From Branchiostoma belcheri (Eukaryota; Chordata; Leptocardii; Amphioxiformes; Branchiostomatidae), in contig NW_017804109.1 in NCBI RefSeq assembly GCF_001625305.1, positions 969,159-1,033,158 of the forward strand: a stretch of 64,000 nucleotides of DNA, in the 5' to 3' direction. Positions 45,490 through 55,540 of the stretch are shown in pieces. A model generated the notes under the pieces. The model searched no databases and was not told the DNA's origin. It worked only from the letters and a program-made list of their open reading frames with translations. Made by a program: the position numbers and the translations under genes. The first letter of the stretch is position 1. The number at the start of each line of letters is the position of its first letter.

Positions 45490-45678
45490 TAGCCTCCATA
45501 GCAGGCCAAAAACTGGGGGTCTTCAGGGTCTTTGGGAGCTTTTATGTGCTATTTTCTGATTGCATATAGACAACATAGCAGGCCTGGTTGAATTAACCCC
45601 CGTTTTTAGAACTGGGCTAATCAGAAAACAGCCGAAGACCACCAAACTTCCAGTTCTATAAGCCTGCTACGGAGGCTA
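45490..45678. mobile_element. MITE family B, copy 3
   Basis: 189 bp with TAGCCTCCATAGCAGGCC and GGAGGCTA ends and the same interior (GACAACATAGC.GGCCTGGTT) as the other two copies. Its flanks show no clear duplication. Confidence 0.82.
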
Positions 45679-45892
45679 GCTAGATGGAAACTTTCCGGCC
45701 TCTTTTTGCGGAAATGGCGGGGATCAGCCTAATGGCCAGCTTCATTTCTGTGTTGGAAGAAAATTTGGGAGACGGTTGAGGTTATTTCTTCACTTATGAA
45801 TACGGTAAGACGTTACGGATATCTGTTTTGCGTAATAGAGTTTATCTTATCATCATTGGTCATCCTAATTACAGAGGTAGAGGAATTTTAGA

Positions 45893-46010
45893 GCAACATG
45901 ATGTAACCCAACACCAGTTACCATGGTGACAGACGTCTGGTTCAGGTCATTGACCTTATTTGTTTGGAGAAGAAGAAGAGGAAACAGAGCAAAAACAACA
46001 TGTTTCCTTC
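45893..46010 (+). mobile_element. Family D repeat, partial copy with intact X-box
   Basis: AACATGATGTAACCCAACAC through GAGCAAAAACAACATGTTTC, with GTTACCATGGTGAC at 45917-45930. Confidence 0.65.
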
Positions 46011-46039
46011 TGCGAAGTTGAACATAAAAACGCATGTAC

Positions 46040-46478
46040 AGATACTAGTATACGGCCTTTGTTCGGCGCAATGCGTTTTTGGCAACGCCAACGGGCTGGC
46101 TTGTTTCACGAGTCCAAGTCCAGAAACCCCCATTCCATTAGTCTCCACGTCGCTACATTTTTTGGCTTGAATATTGGTAGAAATTGGCCGAAAGGGGAGA
46201 ATTTTCTAGTGGCGTTAGCTGCCTTGAATATTGAGGTGGGTCCTCAAAATAAATTTGAGGTGGGGTCGTGTTTCTCAACGGCAGAGTGCTCGACTCGGAA
46301 CCAAGACGACGTTCCTCACTTAACTCTGTCTATCAGCCAGCTAAGGAGCCGCGACTGTACCAGGCCATTAGTGGAAGGGAAGTACGTCCGTAGTTAAGAC
46401 CGGAGTGTGTCGGGCTTGAGCGGCGCGCCCGAAGCGAAACCGCCGCGCGTTTATCACAGAGCGCCACTTGTCACGGAA
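46040..46478. other. CpG-containing single-copy DNA with a SINE head fragment
   Basis: GGCAGAGTGCTCGACTCGGA near 46281 matches the head of the SINE at 63185-63300. The 145-codon frame at 45960-46397 begins inside a family D repeat and is not recognised. Confidence 0.4.
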
Positions 46479-47112
46479 ATGAAAAGAAACCTACAGTGGG
46501 TGCCACTGGAAAAATGTCCAGACCTAGCCTCTACCAGGTTTCAGGAGTCGGCTGGAAAGAGTGGAAATCGGCCAAATAGAGAGATAACATGCTGGGGGAG
46601 TTGGTCTGCTGGAGAGAACATTTCGGGTGCGGCAAACTGCTCTCTCCAGCAGACCAACTCCCCTGGCATGCTATCTCTCTATTTGGCCGATTTCTACTCT
46701 TTCCAGCCGCTTCCCGAAGCCTGATAGAGGCTAAGTATCACTGGAAGACAGACGAAAAATGTCCAGACTATGCATGATGTACAAAATAACTAATAAACTG
46801 GTGGACGTACCAACTACTAAGTACCTAATAAGAAAGAAGAAGTGAACAAGAAATAGCCATGCCTTTAAGTACCAGAGCTACATGTACGTATCAACCAAGG
46901 ATTGAGGTGTTCAAGAACTCATTCTTTCCCAGAACTATCGCATAGTGGAACCAACCCACTGTCACCAAGCTTTAAACAATGCCTAGAGTTAGATGTTCAA
47001 GGGTTAGGTGTAACAAGTCGTTCGGTGTGATGTAGCCAGCTGCCGCCGCGCCGCGTGCCTGCGAAGCTGGTGTGTTACGCCGAAGGGCGGTTATACCGGC
47101 TATACGGATACG
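46478..47112 (+). mobile_element. CR1/L2-like LINE 3' end, interrupted by a family A MITE
   Basis: The RT C-terminus reads LQWVPLE before the MITE. After it come EDRRKMSRLCMMYKI and NKLVDVP.TKYL, which are typical of CR1/L2 ORF2, followed by the TAGCCAGCTGCCGCCGCGCC segment and one tail unit. Several in-frame stops and a frameshift are visible. Confidence 0.8.
46525..46733. mobile_element. MITE family A, copy 3, inside a LINE
   Basis: 209-bp foldback with TAGCCTCTACCAGG and a right end carrying one change (CTGATAGAGGCTA). The flanking LINE sequence CACTGGAA ... AAATGTCCAGAC is present on both sides, so the surrounding duplication is longer than 9 bp. Confidence 0.82.
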
Positions 47113-47239
47113 TAGGTCAATTTTGCTATACTCACGATTCTGTATGTATGCTTAAATGCAGTTAAGGACCCTATGAAAGTCGCTGTACTTTTGTTGTGTT
47201 TTATATACAAATACACTTAAAAACTGCCATTTCCCCTCC

Positions 47240-47880
47240 GCAGAATTCCTCTCTCTCTCTCCCTGCTCCAAAAACTTGTAGCCAAATTAAAAGCCTCCCC
47301 GAACCGCAGCAAGAAAATCCTCTCTGCATGGCAGAATTGATGACCGCCCGGCCGCCGTGATGCTTTTAATAACTTTTCTATCAAACCAAATTCAAAACGT
47401 CTCTTAGATGGACAGATACGCCGGCTTTGGCCATAAGTGATATGGCATATTACACTGGAAACGGGCGCAATTTTTCATCCATCCAGCCTTGTTTCTGACT
47501 CGGCGATTCGCTCGCGGTCGGAGGACCTTTCCAGGGTAGCCAGGCCGTTTTTGTGCGCGGAATATTCAGATGGCTATTGATAGCATTCATGGCATATGAA
47601 AGGAAAAACCAAATTATGGATATCAGGCGCGGACCCCGCGTACTTTGGCGCGGCGCAATTTAACTGTGCGCTTGGCCTCTGTATGCATATCACTGGCAGG
47701 CGTCCTACTAATGACCAGCCAGAGCTAGCAGGTCTGAGAGAGACGGCAGATTTCTCAGGTAAGTGCGCACAGAGTAACCAGCGGCCTGTGTTTCACCGCT
47801 AACCGCGAGCAAATAGCGATAAACGGCACAAACGGCTGTGCGGAGATTCTGTGGTCTCATGCCACGCTTGTTTTGTGGGA
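47240..47880. other. CpG-rich single-copy block with a consensus splice donor
   Basis: Complex GC-rich DNA ending in a perfect CAG|GTAAGT at 47758/47759. A 68-codon frame runs through it without a domain. The right end becomes G-rich (GGGGGGTTGGGGGTGGG) and runs into an assembly gap. Confidence 0.45.
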
Positions 47881-47915
47881 GGGGGGTTGGGGGTGGGCAG
47901 GGGGGTGTAGTGGCG

Positions 47916-48250
47916 NNNNNNNNNNNNNNNNNNNNNNNNNNNNNNNNNNNNNNNNNNNNNNNNNNNNNNNNNNNNNNNNNNNNNNNNNNNNNNNNNNNNN
48001 NNNNNNACTTCTAGCAATGGTCACTTAGAATTTCAAAGTCATTTTGCAAATTTATGTTGGAATTTACTACATTTGAGCGTTACATTTGAGGGGGCGTCGG
48101 ACAGGGGGTATGGCAAGGGGGGGGTCTGGTTATGACGTAATGCCCTGTGACTACTTGTAGCAATGGTCACTTAGAATTTCAAAGTCATTTTGCACATTCA
48201 AGGGCACCATGTTGGAATTTACCGCATTTGAGCCTTACATTTGACAGAAC
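47916..48250. repeat. Assembly gap (to 48006) and two-copy direct repeat
   Basis: 91 Ns are followed by TAGCAATGGTCACTTAGAAT at 48012 and again at 48158, each continuing into TTGGAATTTAC and CATTTGAG. The gap probably reflects a longer array that failed to assemble. Confidence 0.8.
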
Positions 48251-48590
48251 TGTATTATTAGAGTATATTTGATATTTCTTGATGCTGCAACCTATTCATA
48301 CATATTTATATAAATATGTAACTCTGGAAACGGTTCAAGATTTTTCAAAGACGACAGATGTTGGGTAACCAGTAGTGTAGCGTCTTGTCGACTTTCTTAG
48401 AGATGTCGTTGGGGTCAGGTGTGGAATTAAGATGGACGGAGCGAGTCTCAAGATGTAACGAACAGGGCGGGGCCCCCCGCGGTGCCATGGCAACCAAGGA
48501 GGACCACTTTCACTTTCCTCAATTGTCTCAGAAGGAACCGTGTGTGACGTTGCGTCCCATTGGGGATACGGCTTGCGTGTACATACATAT
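48250..48590 (+). promoter_or_regulatory. Single-copy block with GC box, X-box-like site and a good-context ATG
   Basis: An SP1-type GGGCGGGGCC at 48465-48474 lies close to GGTGCCATGGCAAC at 48481-48494, which matches the RFX X-box dyad with one mismatch. The ATG at 48487 (GCCATGG) opens MATKEDHFHF and continues about 30 codons before LINE sequence. It could be a broken or intron-split first exon; I recognise no family. Confidence 0.3.
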
Positions 48591-48965
48591 ATCTGTATCT
48601 GTATCTGTATAGCCGATATAACCGTCCTTCGGCGTAACACACCAGCTTCGCAGGCACGCGGCGCGGCGGCAGCTAGCTATATCACACCGAACGACTTGTT
48701 ACACTCAAACTTTGCTCATCTAATAAATCTAATAAATAATAACCTTTATTGTACATTCATGACCTATCGGGCTAAGTACAGGTGAACAGATGAAAGGGTA
48801 ATATACATGTTTGTAGTACAAACAGCTCTAAACACTACACTGATACAGAGGTTCGGCTTCTTCTCGGTTCTTTGTGATATTAAAAATATAACTCGATTGC
48901 AGGAGTTGTTTAAAGCTTTCTAGTGACGATGCCCCAACTGTGCCTGGTGGCAACGAGTTCCAGTC
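48590..48965 (-). mobile_element. CR1/L2-like LINE 3' end, split by a nested insertion
   Basis: Minus strand: WNSLPPGTVGASSLESFK at 48960-48895 and the tail segment at 48715-48590 are continuous in other copies but are separated here by about 175 bp (48716-48892). That insert has AATAAAGGTTATTATTTATT, a different LINE or SINE 3' end. Confidence 0.75.
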
Positions 48966-49129
48966 TACGTGTATAAGTACACATAGCTCAGCGCACAATA
49001 TGTTTCCTTACGTCCACATTCATTATATTGTAGTCGCATGTAGCTTTGTGCATTGTTTCTTATCTTTGCGAAGCCAGTGACTGGCGAGTTTTGTGCGTTG
49101 TTATAATAATATCCATCTTACAAATGCCG

Positions 49130-49820
49130 GTACATAAGCCTGGCTGTATCTGATGTACTTCCGCGGCCGGTCTTATCAAGCCCCGACCGGCAAAATACAT
49201 ATAAAGAGAGTCGATATGAAAGAGGAAGGGGTAGGAGTTGGGAGATGACGGATGGGGGAGGGTTCTCGGTTCTTAATGAGCCCCGATCATCAGCCAGGAG
49301 AGCCGAGTTACGGCCACATTTTCTCCGAGATGACTGCCGAAAAATGGCGACCTCCCGAAATTGATGGATCCCGCAACAACATATTCTAGTCCGGCTTCTT
49401 TTCTCCGGCATTGATCTGCGGGTATCTCCGACAACATTTTCTTGATATTTCTGCGCGTCGTGATATTTCTAAAGGATGACATTTATGTAGGGGGTTGAAA
49501 AGAGCGGCTTTATCGCATTTACGGCCGCTCCGCCATTCAGTGTTACAAATTCTCCCGGTTTAGCGGGACAACCAACCCAGAATCGAATTTCTCCACAACT
49601 AATCGAACGCCGGGGAAAAACTTTGGCTGACTTCGGAATCTATACATCTGGAGAACATTAAGATATGGACTTGAAAGATGTACGGGCTTAACTGCCTTAA
49701 AACTCGCACAGGTGAGTAGCCATCCCTCATCCTGCGCTGAAAGGCCCGCGTTTGTACCTCTGATAACGGCGCGCTTTACGGCAGTTCGGGGGAATGTTTC
49801 ATCTGGACCACAGAAAGGCG
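49130..49820. other. CpG-rich single-copy block with donor-like site
   Basis: Contains a YY1-type AAAATGGCGACC near 49342 and a CAG|GTGAGT donor-like site after 49711. Short frames on both strands, no domain. Its right edge is the first unit of the array that follows. Confidence 0.45.
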
Positions 49821-50870
49821 GCGGCTCGCTTTTTTTTTACCTCGAGGATCGAGTGATTTGTTTCAGCGGGAGACATGAGCACTTCCGGAGAAAACACGAG
49901 ATTATATTATGAGGGACGGAATGTCGTGGTTGAGATGTTTTAGAGATTCAGAGAAGTGTGGACGTTGGACGTTGGGTACAGGACAGTGAACTTAATCATT
50001 CATTCAGTCACTCAAGTTTGCTTCATCGCTCATTCATTCACTCACTCACTCATTACACGTGAAGACAAGAAGCAACCAAATGGCATTTCAGTTATTTTCA
50101 GATCTTGAAACTAGAGAGTGATGTTGGGCGAAACTCAGTCATTAATTAATTCATTCATTCATTTGGCGGCTTTTTTTTACCTCCCCGCGTACTGTGAGGA
50201 TCTGGTGATTTGTTTCAGCGGGAGATGTGAGCACTCCTGGGGAAAACACGAGATTATATTATGAGGGACGGAATGTCGTGGTTGAGATGTTTTGTTAGAT
50301 TTTAGAGAAATGTGGACATTCACGGTTGGGTAAGGGGTTTGGTAAGGGCACTGAACTTAATCATTCATTCAGTCACTCAAGTTTGCTTCATCGCTCATTC
50401 ATTCACTCACTCATTACACGTGAAGACAAGAAGCAACCAAATTGTACTTCAGTTATTTTCAGATCTTGAAAGTTGAGAGTGGCTTAGGGGCGAAACTCAG
50501 TCGTTAATTCGTTCATTCACTCATTCATTCATTCATTCATTCGGCGGCTCTTTTTTTTTACCTCCCCGCGTAGCGAGGATCTGGTGATTTGTTTCAGCGG
50601 GAGACATGAGCACTTCCGGAGAAAACACCAGATTATATTATGAGGGACGGAATGTCGTGAGAAATATTAATGTTTTTCCTAGATTTTAGGACTTTGGGTA
50701 AGATGTTTGGTAAGGGGCATTGAACTTATTCATTCGTTCATTCATTCATTCATTCATTTATTCACTCACTCACTCACGCTTTCTTCGTCACTCATTCTGA
50801 GCTGAACTCACTCATTCATTCATTCATTCATTTATTCAATCATTTATTCAGTCAGTCAGTCACTTAATCT
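49820..50870. repeat. Three-copy tandem array of 345-378 bp with CATT/CACT microsatellites
   Basis: Units start GGCGGCT at 49820, 50165 and 50543. Each has GATTTGTTTCAGCGGGAGA, TATTATGAGGGACGGAATGT and a tract of ATTCATTC and CACTCACT. The first unit is continuous with the CpG-rich block. Confidence 0.9.
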
Positions 50871-51361
50871 TGCTCACAATGATGAAAAGCTCACAATGAT
50901 GGAAAAAAAGTTTCAACCTCTTTTTAAAAAATTGTTTACCGTTCTGACTAATTTCATTTAATCTTAAGATATTAGTATGAAAGCCTCTAAGCTTGTCTGT
51001 GTTGGTAAAGAAAACATAGCAAGGTTATTAACTTTTGATCCAACAGACAAAGGATACGGTAGTCCTAATAACTTTCAAGCAGGAAATAGTTTATTGCCCA
51101 TTTTAATACGTTCATGAAGTTAGACATCCAGGTAAACAATATTCACAGACCATTCAAACTGTACTACTAGATACGTTACAGTTATTTTTCACGGCGTTTA
51201 TTGCTACTTTACTCCTGAGTTACACTTGGTAGAATAAAACTAGACCGACTGATACCTGAACACAAATAGAAGTTATCTACCACATGTGTTATACGTACCG
51301 TAACAGGAGGGCAGCATATGCGTAGAACAAGACGTTACTTATGGTTGATATGTATCTGTTT
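50870..51361. other. AT-rich spacer, nothing recognised
   Basis: No supported gene. Confidence 0.4.
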
Positions 51362-51905
51362 CTGTATCTGTATAGCCGGTATAACCGCCCTTCGGCGTAA
51401 CACACCAGCTTCTGTATCTGTATAGCCGGTATAACCGCCCTTTGGTGTAACACACCAGCTTCTGTACCTGTATAGCCGGTATAACCGCCCTTCGGCGTAA
51501 CACACCAGCTTCTGTATCTGTATAGCCGGTATAACCGCCCTTCGGCGTAACACACCAGCTTCTGTATCTGTAAAGCCGGTATAAGCGCCCTTCGGCGTAA
51601 CACACCAGCTTCTGTATCAGTATAGCCGGTATAACCGCCCTTCGGCGTAACACACCAGCTTCTGTATCTGTATAGCCGGTATAACCGCCCTTCGGCGTAA
51701 CACACCAACTTCGCAGGCACGTGGCGCGGCGATAGTTCTAGGAAAGAATGAATTTTGAACACCTCAATCTTTGGTTGATAAATCAGGTACTTAAAGGCAT
51801 GGCTATTTCTTGTTCTTTTCTAGGCTGGTATTAGGTACTTAGTAATTGGGACGTCCACCAGTTTATTAGTCGTTTTGTACATCATGCATAGTCCGGACAT
51901 GTTTC
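51361..51905 (-). mobile_element. CR1/L2-like LINE 3' end with seven 50-bp tail units and an internal deletion
   Basis: Seven direct units of exactly 50 bp start at 51361, 51411, 51461, 51511, 51561, 51611 and 51661 (core ATAACCGCCCTTCGGCGTAA on the plus strand). Beyond them, at 51735-51905, lies the upstream RT part (EDRRNMSGLCMMYK on the minus strand). The final RT tail present in other copies is missing at 51726-51735, so this copy has an internal deletion. The 157-codon frame here cycles through all three frames of the unit and is not a gene. Confidence 0.85.
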
Positions 51906-52925
51906 GTCTGTCTTCCAGTGACACCCAATGTAGGTGTCTTACCCTAACAGGAGGGCATCATATATGCGTAGAACAAGACGTTACTGATGGTTGATATGCC
52001 GTCGTTTGGAGCTGTCAATCATGGTGATATGTGTGGTTTTGGCGGGAAAAGTATTCGCCTCTCGATGTCGTCTGTTTTTAGACTTCAAGGCCGAGGCTAA
52101 AACTCGCTAAATTGAAGTTTGTACGGTTTTGTTACATCATCTTACATGATACATAATAGACAACATAGAAATGCTAAAGATATCTTCTGTAATAGCTAAG
52201 TTCTGAACCTCACTTAACTGAAAGTAACGCTCAAACTACTAGAGGGCTTTCAAACGGAGGTTGAGTAGTTTTAAACATTAGATCTTATTAAACATATGTT
52301 ATTTGTTAACCTACTACACTTGACTTGAAAGAAACAGACATGCTTCTTCATGTACAATGTGGCATTTACCTTTCAAGTGCTTTTGAAGTATCATATAAGT
52401 GAACAGAATATCAGCTGCATAAAAGTACCCCAGTTCTCTCGATGCTTCTTCAGTTTGCCTCTCCTCAAAGCTACTAGTATGTAATATTCTACTTTATGAA
52501 CGAAATTGATACATGTGGCATCTACTGTTCAAGTGCATCAAAATGTACTAGTACTAGATTTTCTACATCTAAATCTGTACATTTTGCGATTGTTGATCGG
52601 GGTACACAAGTGCACATTTCCAAAATAACATTGAAACCCTTGTTCAAGTCTTACGATATACGTACCCCTGACAGTCACTTGGTAGGTTTTGAATCCGTCG
52701 TGTTTGTTTGTTTGTTTGTTTGTTTGAATAGAATTCACTTTGATAAATCTTAACCACCTTCATCTTCAAGTGACGTTTCCACATATGTGAAACTAGACAT
52801 ATGGCATATAGATGCTGTAGCGTTTTGTTTCAAACGCCACAATGTGGCAAGTTGTTAATCTTTAGATTTTAATGTCGCGTTTTGAGCATCACAGCTTTTG
52901 AGTTGGATACATTTTAACGGTTGGA
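51905..52925. other. AT-rich intergenic DNA with one E2F-type site
   Basis: TTTTGGCGGGAAAA at 52037-52050 is a full E2F consensus in otherwise AT-rich sequence. The phrase GGAGGGCATCATATATGCGT (51950) repeats the phrase near 51306 across the LINE. A TTTG run is at 52702-52726. No gene recognised. Confidence 0.4.
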
Positions 52926-53120
52926 AATGTTGTTACGAAAAGTTGTTACATCATAACTAGATACATCAGACTTGGGATGTTGGAAAATGACACTTGACGT
53001 TCAAACACGTATAACAAAATGTGGTTACGAAAAGTTGTTACATCATACCTGGATACATTAGAGTTGAGATGTTAAAATTGCACTTGACGTTCGAACGATA
53101 TAACTCTATTGGCATATAGT
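52925..53120. repeat. Two-copy direct repeat, about 95 bp
   Basis: ACGAAAAGTTGTTACATCAT and CACTTGACGTTC.AAC occur at about 52934 and 53027. Confidence 0.85.
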
Positions 53121-53249
53121 AACGTTTGAATGGACACTTCATTGCAAAGCGTTATTTTGAACCTAACAGATTTAAGGTTTCGGCTCGGTCGCCGTATATA
53201 ATGATATTTGAGGCATCACAATTTTCACAAAAGGTCCAGGTGTGTTTGG

Positions 53250-53322
53250 ATGGTTACCATGGCGACGGTGACGTCACACCGTCCTGTGTTCCAAGCCGGA
53301 AATTAATGCCGATTTCCGGTTG
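53250..53322. promoter_or_regulatory. Promoter-like cluster: X-box, CRE and two ETS sites
   Basis: GTTACCATGGCGAC (RFX X-box, one mismatch in the second half) at 53253-53266, TGACGTCA 2 bp later at 53269-53276, CCGGAA at 53296-53301 and inverted TTCCGG at 53314-53319. The spacing of X-box and CRE resembles the X1-X2 arrangement known from RFX/CREB-bound promoters. The 120-codon frame across it (53126-53488) has no domain. Confidence 0.5.
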
Positions 53323-53364
53323 TCGATCTCTTGAAGAACTCGGTGCTAATGAACTCTTTAACAA

Positions 53365-54005
53365 AACTGGATACTCGGAATTTCTTTGGCGGTATTGTCA
53401 TGAAAGTATGAATAGAAATGATACTACGATATTTCTTCTAAGTATGACACTTCAACTGAAGTGTATGATACTTAGTGAAAAGAGGTAACAATAATGTCAA
53501 TGCTAATTGCGTTTGGATACTCGGAATTTCTCCGGCGACATTGTTAGGAGAGCCAAAATAGAAATGATACTACCATATTTCTTCTGACTATGAAGAGACT
53601 CCAACTGAAGTGTATGATACTTAGTGAAATGAGCATAATGAAAAAGAAAAGGCGTAACAGTAATGTCGATGCTAATTGCGTTTGCATTAATACTCAGAAT
53701 TTCTCCGGCTGCATTGAAACGATACCACCATATTTCTTCTAAGTGTGAAGATACTTCAACTGGAGGGTTTTATACTTAGTGAAATAAACATAATGAAAAA
53801 GAAAAGACGTAACAATAATGTCAATGCTATTATGAATTGCGTTTGGATTAATACTCAGAATTTCTCTGGCGGTATTGTCAGTATTAAAAGTAAGAATAGA
53901 AATGATACCACCATATTTCTTCTAAGTGTGAAGATACTTCAACTGAATGGTAGTGAAATGTGCATAATGAAAAAGACGGAAAAGACGTCACAGTACTTAA
54001 TACCC
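53365..54005. repeat. Four-copy tandem array, about 148-171 bp
   Basis: Units share GGAATTTCTCCGGCG-like starts (53376, 53523, 53695, 53857), AGAAATGATAC.AC.ATATTT and ACTTCAACTGAAG. The first lies next to the promoter-like cluster at 53250-53322. Confidence 0.88.
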
Positions 54006-54960
54006 CTGCTAATTTCGTCTTGATTGTCAGTCAGGGATCTAAAGAACTTAACGATGACTCCATAATAGCAGACAGGAGGCAGTTACACAATAGTCTTTTC
54101 TATTCTTAATATATACCATTTCATAACAATCAGTGTCTATTGTTCGCCGCACATACAAAGCTATAGTTAGCGCCGTGCTGAAAGAGAGTGTACTCAAGTA
54201 GCTCTCATTTAGACAGAATGGACGCTTAAGTGTTCAAATTAATTTCGGTTGCATCCGGCCAGGTGTGGAAGGAAATAACAGCCCGTCCTTGACTGTTTTG
54301 GCAAAATGAAGAAGAAATTTATTGCACGACAATTGTACAATGTACAACGTATGGCAACGACCACTGAACATATAAAGTACAAAATGAAAAGGGTATAGAA
54401 TGAAAATTAACATCCTAATTACTAAGGAAACCGAGTTACCCGATGTGTTTTTCGTTTGGTCTTAATGTCCTTATGTGTGATATTCTTTAACTTGCTCATT
54501 AACGTCTACATTTTTAAATGAAAAAAACTAAATTATCAACACCTAGAGTAAACCTGGAGCAAAATCTGTACCTTTGCTTCTTGCTCTTTGGGGTTGAAAT
54601 GAAAACATAGATTTATTCAGGAATTGTGATGTCATGATCGAAATGAGAGGTGAAATTGTGAGTTTTTTGTTATGCCATTCTGTATCGTGTGTCATACCGT
54701 AATATTATAAAGTTTGTTAATCGTTATTTGTATACCCTGAAAAACAGGTTGTTATGTACCTGACTGTTACTGCTGGGAAAATGAATAACTGAAGCTCGTA
54801 ATTCGGTTTAGCAAGGAAAATGACGGAAAAAAAACTAGAAACAAACGCAACATTTTCAAACCTTGCCAAACGCCTGAAATACTGTTAGTACAACAAGGCG
54901 TGTTCCGTATGTTCCGGTTTGTTGGTTTAACTCTGTTTGATGTACACCGTCCGTGTTCTA
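54005..54960. other. AT-rich DNA with a LINE-like 3' end near 54305-54430 (minus)
   Basis: TTTATTGCACGACAATTGTA and CAACGTATGGCAACGACC resemble the TTGA-tailed LINE 3' ends, without the TTGA run. No gene recognised. Confidence 0.4.
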
Positions 54961-54967
54961 CAGAACG

Positions 54968-55018
54968 GGATCAAGGTCACGGTACAAAGGTGACCTTGGC
55001 GAACAAACATGGCGGACG
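54968..55018. promoter_or_regulatory. Promoter-like cluster: two inverted ERR/SF-1 sites and a YY1 site
   Basis: TCAAGGTCA at 54971-54979 and inverted TGACCTTGG at 54991-54999 are both extended nuclear-receptor half-sites. AAACATGGCGG (YY1-type) follows at 55005-55015. The ATG there opens only four codons before a stop, so it is not itself a coding start. Such mixes occur at promoters of mitochondrial and housekeeping genes, but no gene was found. Confidence 0.4.
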
Positions 55019-55194
55019 GCTAGGCATTAGAACATATGGCCTGTACAATAGACTGAGTGTGTTATTCAAACACGAATAGGAGCATACTGGCCTTACGTAC
55101 TGTATAAAACCGCTGTGTTACCCCTTGATTCGTTTAACGTTTTAACGTTATGTTAATTAGTATAAACAAGAGAAGAAACAAAAATATCATTTTG

Positions 55195-55540
55195 ACATTT
55201 GTTTCTCATCATATCTAATTCTCATTATGAGGGTGACGATTACTTCTTCTAACTCTCTTCTTTCGTAAGACTTTATAAAAGGAAAGAAAATCTTATGCTA
55301 ACACAGTAGAATGTTCCCAGTCTTATCTTGCCATTGGTCATCTAATAGCATTAGATTACTGGTGACAAACTTGTTTCTCACTGTGTCTAATTCTCATTAT
55401 GAGGGTAACGGTTACTTCTTCTAACACTCTATCTTTTGAGTCTATACAATAAGAAAGAAACGCCTTTTTTTGTTAACAGAGTAGAATGTTCCCAGTCTTT
55501 CCCCACCATTGGTCAGCTGATGGCGTCAGTAGCGAACACA
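55195..55540. repeat. Two-copy direct repeat, about 175 bp
   Basis: TCTAATTCTCATTATGAGGG and GTAGAATGTTCCCAGTCTT with CCATTGGTCA occur in the same order, at 55212/55307 and 55387/55481. Confidence 0.88.

Noticed and set aside
51361-51710. CRISPR array (regular repeats)
   Set aside because: Units are directly adjacent with no spacers, and the DNA is eukaryotic.
51289-51762. 157-codon minus-strand open frame with repeating peptide blocks
   Set aside because: It is the 50-bp LINE tail unit read through. Because 50 is not a multiple of 3, the frame cycles through all three readings of a stop-free unit.
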